From: Volvox africanus | Taxonomy: Eukaryota; Chlorophyta; Chlorophyceae; Chlamydomonadales; Volvocaceae | Reading direction: 5' to 3' | Length of the DNA stretch: 64,000 nucleotides | Assembly (NCBI GenBank): GCA_030268105.1 | Contig: BSDZ01000009.1 | Location: 1,063,501-1,127,500, forward strand | In this document: piece by piece, positions 60,101 to 64,000 of the stretch | Numbering within the stretch: the first letter of the stretch is position 1 | How the letters are laid out: each line of letters begins with the position of its first letter | Program-made: the position numbers and the translations under genes | Notes under the pieces: generated by a model | Database searches by the model: none | What the model saw: the letters and a program-made list of their open reading frames with translations, nothing else | Told to the model about the DNA's origin: nothing

Positions 60101-61271
60101 AGCGGCGTCAACACCGCCGTCTTCCGCCGCCTCCTCGTCGTCCACCGGGCCCCCGGCGCGCTCGTCCTCGTCGCTCATGTCGTCATCATCATCGTCCTGC
60201 ACCGTTGCCACACGGCAGTAATGTGCGGTAAATGGGTAGTTTATGTGCGATGTAGCAAAAACTATATAACCACTCGGTTTCCTGACTCTACACCTTGAGG
60301 GTTGATGGGTTTGAGTCCAGAAGGTATGCAGCAGCCCGTAAAAAGACTTACATCGACCAGCAGGTTTGTGTTCTGAGAGGCGAGAGCGCGCGTAAGGCCC
60401 TGCAGTACGACGTACAAAAGCAGCAGAAGAGTAAACCCTGAATAATTGAGGGATTCTGCGCGTATAAGGCTCGTTAATGAAACTCAGCGAGGGTGAGCAA
60501 GGAAGCCCTGCCTCTCCGCGATATATGCAATACTGGGATTTTTCGTTCAGTTGTAAGCAGCTGGAGATTTTCTGCTTTTTAGTAGTTCCTAAGCGAGTCG
60601 AAAGATGAGCAGTTCAGCACGGTCATAAGAACGGTTAGCGACGGTTATTATTTGCGGCGGTTGATCGTACCAGAGGAACCACCAGAAATGTGCAGTAAAG
60701 CTTGTGTCGCTGGGCCGCCACTGCACGTAGCAGGTAGGCCAAGTAGCTGCAGTATGGAAATGAGAAAACATAATTAAAGAGATAATATGGAACACTTAAC
60801 GAAATCAAATTACGAAGTTAGCAAGATAATGACAAACAGACAGGCAGAGCAGGCTGATGACAGACATGCAACCAGATATGGACATAGATAATTATATATC
60901 AAGCAATTAAACAGGAGAGCAAATAGCAAAAGGTACGACAGAGATGTAATGCGACACGAGGGACGTGGTCGGCCTAATCGCTTACAAGGCCGCCAAGGAG
61001 CTGATGACCGTTCCTTCCACTGCCAGGAACACCAGCTGCAAAGTGTCCACCTGGGAGCGAGGGACATACATACATTACGGAGACGCCTAGGGTTAGGCCC
61101 TAATTTCCTGAATTACATTTATCTGTGTTGCCGAAGAGTCTTTGTGCTTTTTCCTGGTTTGGTAAAGTTCAGCTTATGGGTTCGACAATTTGTTGGTGCA
61201 TGTAATGTGTGGAGCTGCGAATGTAAATTTAATTCCTTACATCGCAGTTGCTGTGTGTACAGACACATATG

Positions 61272-61323
<52 letters not shown>

Positions 61324-63842
61324 AAAGTTTTGATGGTTTCCAGGAGCTTGTGTGAATCTATGAACCTGGGTGCCGTGGGAATGCATTCAGCCTACTAGTA
61401 TCGCCAACATCCGTCCCGCACGCCTCTATGATGCATTCGAAAGTGCTGGGCTGCCGGCCTCCGGAGCCGATGTTCGGCCAGCGACATCCTGACTAGCCGC
61501 ACCCACCGACCTGTCGTCTCCCAATGTTGACACTCACCCAGTGCACATTAGCTGCGGCCTCGTAAAGCAGCTCGTCCAAAATCTGCAGCCACGAATGGGC
61601 CTCGTCAGGAGGTGAATAATAAGAGGTCTTATAGGTGCAAATTGTTTTAGCCGCTTTACTTGCTGCCAGGAAGAGTTAACTGGGTTTTAAAGTATTTATA
61701 ATTGAAGTAATTGATCCAAACATTTCTGGCGAACTCATTTTAGGTCAGGGTATGGCCCGTGGATCCCCTCGGTGTGTGTGATATGACGTGACCGTATACA
61801 AGAATACAAAGCGGTCGGGCGTGTCGTAACCCGTACTCCCCCCGTTTGGCCGTTGGGGCGAGGCAGGCTGATACAATTCTTCCGCCTCCTCCTACGTGCT
61901 CCTTAGAAGATAGTTGTGGCTTCATGATCAATAACCGCTGCCATACATATGGCGGGAGTGTCGATCGGTGTGGGGTTCGCCACCGGGCTTCTGGTCGGCC
62001 TTTCTATGGGCATCTTTCTAGGGGTCCGTCGTTTGACCAAAGTAGTGGAAGAGGTCGGTGGGGAAGGTTCTACCGATGATAGATCTTTAGTCATCATTAT
62101 CTCGTCATGACTATTAAATCAAATTATATTAAAATTATTACTAAAATAATTAAAATGTATAACATATATTACATTATATTGCATATCATATCATATCATA
62201 ATTATATATATATTTATTTATAATATAATATAATATAATATAATATAATATAATATAATATAATATAATATAATAATTATTCTTATATTATATTATATTA
62301 TATTATATTATATTATATTATATTATATTATATTATATTATATTATATTATATTATATTATATTATATTATATTATATTATATTATATTATATTATATTA
62401 TATTATATTATATTATATTATATTATATTATATTATATTATATTATATTATATTATATTATATTATATTATATTATATTATATTATATCTCACTCCCATG
62501 CACGCCCGCACCTTGCGCGACATCCTGAACAGATTGGGTCCGCTCTTGAGGATGAACTGCCCTGCCGCCGTACTGGAGATACGGATCGACTGGTTATTCC
62601 ACAGCTCGTAGTTCTCCACGATATTTGTAGCCATGGTGAAGAAGCGGGTGGAGAAATCCTGCAGGTGTCATTATGGAGTGCCATGACAGCACAGGTCAAA
62701 AACAGGTCAATAAACCTCTTCGGCCCATAGGGCTATACGCTATCTTGTAACTGTTCATAAAGTACGCGTTAAAATACAAATTGAGTGCAAATAGTTCTCA
62801 TTCATGGATTTAACGCCGTAGTGCATTTAACATGTTACGAAAACACATGGTTGGAAAGCTTCCTTGCTTCGGAGTTCATCCTTAAGAAGTTTTAATTTGC
62901 GACGCAATACACGGATAATAATATAGAAAATTAACAGATTTTGTTTAATAATCACCAGGGTTATAGTCGGCAGAATGCAGGGAGGACCATGTTCGGCTAC
63001 ATACTGGTTCCAATAGATACTTATTTACCAAAATATGCATACAACAAAGGAATCCCCCCTATCTAGGAAGCCCTTGTACGCGCAAATTGGGGCCCTATAT
63101 CCACGGTAAAGCAGACATGCTGCAGTACGACATCTCACCCAGACAGTCAGGTTTGTGTACATGTCTGAGCCGTCCAGGTCATTGCCGTTCCAGGCCTGCG
63201 AAAGAGGTGGGCGGAGGGAGAGATGAAGAAAGCCCCGGCCTGTACGCACGTTCAGTTCTTCAGCCGAGCGATAGATGCCGAGCGATAGATGCATGCAGCA
63301 GGAAGGTTCGGGTGTTACACTGTGGGCGACTTGCCCTGAAAGGACAAGCACCGGGGGCCCTGACGGGGCCGAACTACAGCGCAAAACATTTGCACGCGGC
63401 TTAGAAGGGCATTTGCTTACCAGCTCGCTGCTAGCTACTCCCTGCAAGCTTCGAGCGATGTAAGCATACACAGGATAACTATATATATCATACGTATTAT
63501 GATATATGATATATAAGATAAAGCCCTAAGATATATATATATATATATATATCATACATATTGTGATTTATCATGTATCACAGAAGATACCTTTCTAAAG
63601 GTGCTCTTGATTCTTCCTACCTAACATTATGAAGACTCGTGACATCCGGCAACGAACCGAGCTGGACATAGCGTCAGCATGTAATTAACTAACAAATACG
63701 ACCTATCTACCCAGGCATTCACATTTCCAGTCAGGCCTAATCAGGCATTGAACATGCTTACCGGTGCTAGGGTGTAGTAGAAAAGGTTCAGCACTTTGGA
63801 GTCGGCTCTGTGGTGGCCGTTCAGGATGTCGTTAAGCCGTCC
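54101..63842 (-). CDS. TmcB-like large multi-pass membrane protein, 3' part
   Basis: At least 23 exons, from 63762-63842 down to the stop exon 54101-54185. Others include 63421-63441, 63139-63195, 62512-62658, 61538-61582, 60986-61050, 60671-60746, 60352-60399, 59837-60196, 59280-59352, 58803-58841, 58373-58438, 57752-57766, 57338-57464, 57046-57149, 56214-56313, 55991-56025, 55770-55836, 55373-55476, 54808-54982 and 54421-54478; one near 56620-56665 is uncertain. Segments match the C-terminal half of volvocine proteins annotated as TmcB-like or PAS-containing: FSTRFFTMATNIVENYE, LQLVFLAVEGTVISSLAAF, GLTRALASQNTNLLVD, a DDDDDDMSDEDE acidic stretch, VHSVSNFMSARTYRT, FPLVKEGLAYASPEL, THSGLDSIMQQFIMSV, LHVVLFLVLWIVFAGFLILL and IAELMSQLPLELDVERL. 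Several membrane spans are clear. The 5' exons lie beyond the window. A sensory role is inferred from the family; ligand unknown. Confidence 0.88.
57158..57248. repeat. G-rich GGGGTGGGAT/GGGGTGGGGT minisatellite in an intron
   Basis: About nine 10-bp units on the plus strand lie just upstream (in gene orientation) of exon 57046-57149. The run has G-quadruplex potential and reads as C-rich pre-mRNA next to the acceptor. Confidence 0.9.
58447..58488. repeat. (GGGGA)n pentamer array
   Basis: About eight GGGGA units abut the acceptor of exon 58373-58438, giving a pure pyrimidine tract in the transcript. Confidence 0.9.
59449..59510. repeat. (GTGTATGT)n octamer array
   Basis: About seven TGTGTATG units in the intron upstream of exon 59280-59352. 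Confidence 0.9.
61276..61319. repeat. (TA)n microsatellite
   Basis: About 22 TA units in the intron between exons 61538-61582 and 60986-61050 of the TmcB-like gene. Confidence 0.95.
62221..62487. repeat. Inverted TAATA / TATTA pentamer array
   Basis: About eleven TAATA units (62221-62275) are followed by a short switch point and about forty TATTA units (to 62487), which are the reverse complement of the first. The right end stops about 25 bases from exon 62512-62658. The two halves can pair over at least 50 bp. Confidence 0.93.
63486..63585. repeat. AT-rich palindromic stretch
   Basis: Blocks of ATATATCATACGTATTATGA and a later ATATATATCATACATATTGT similarity, plus a TA run at 63531-63551, in the intron upstream of the 21-nt exon. 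Simple-sequence origin is likely. Confidence 0.6.
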
Positions 63843-64000
63843 CTGCCGGCCGGTATGATGACGTCAGCATTCACAACCGACGCCGTCAGCAGCGCCCATC
63901 CACACATCCACACATACATGCACATGCACATATGCATCTTGATGTCGTGAAAACGAAGCCTATAGACGGCGGGTTCTCTGGCGCCCCTTCATCACCAGGC

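Overview
This window is nuclear DNA from a eukaryote, most likely a volvocine green alga (Volvox/Eudorina/Gonium group). The genes are rich in short introns. Proteins carry long Ala, Gly, Ser and Gln runs, TGTAA (the volvocine polyadenylation signal) lies after several stops, and two gene families typical of volvocine genomes are present: a TmcB-like membrane protein and a degenerate ankyrin-repeat gene. The anchor is a complete glsA (gonidialess A) orthologue, the J-domain plus twin-SANT protein known from asymmetric division in Volvox. I cannot name the species. Exon limits were read by eye from GT/GC-AG sites, reading phase and family similarity; there is no transcript evidence. Layout from left to right: an SR-type splicing-related protein (minus, 248-5113) lies head to head with glsA (plus, 5835-13232) across a 721-bp spacer. 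After glsA comes an untranslated stretch built from dispersed repeats and a copied exon (13.2-15.7 kb). A WDR91-type WD40 protein follows (minus, 15.7-24.6 kb), then a three-exon gene of unknown function (minus, 26473-28371), a small cytochrome b561-like membrane protein (minus, 30239-31987) and an EF-hand protein (plus, 32205-34431). The 35-42 kb stretch is a transposon graveyard. It holds a short LTR element with a broken gag-like region, a frameshifted ankyrin-repeat pseudogene and more dispersed repeats. An incompletely resolved gene with a 62-nt foldback begins at 42248. An intact Mpv17/PMP22-family gene (plus, 47691-49424) follows, then about 4.7 kb without a supported gene. The right end (54101 to beyond 63842, minus) is the 3' part of a large TmcB-like multi-pass membrane protein in at least 23 exons. 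Two are micro-exons of 15 and 21 nt, and one intron holds a very large inverted TAATA/TATTA array. I see no operon, CRISPR array, rRNA or convincing tRNA. The genes form an ordinary housekeeping and signalling neighbourhood (RNA processing, chaperone/chromatin, endosome traffic, organelle membrane, sensing) rather than one pathway. The least explained elements are the 42.5-kb foldback, the copied WDR91 exon, the intronic pentamer inversion and the 302-residue orphan protein.
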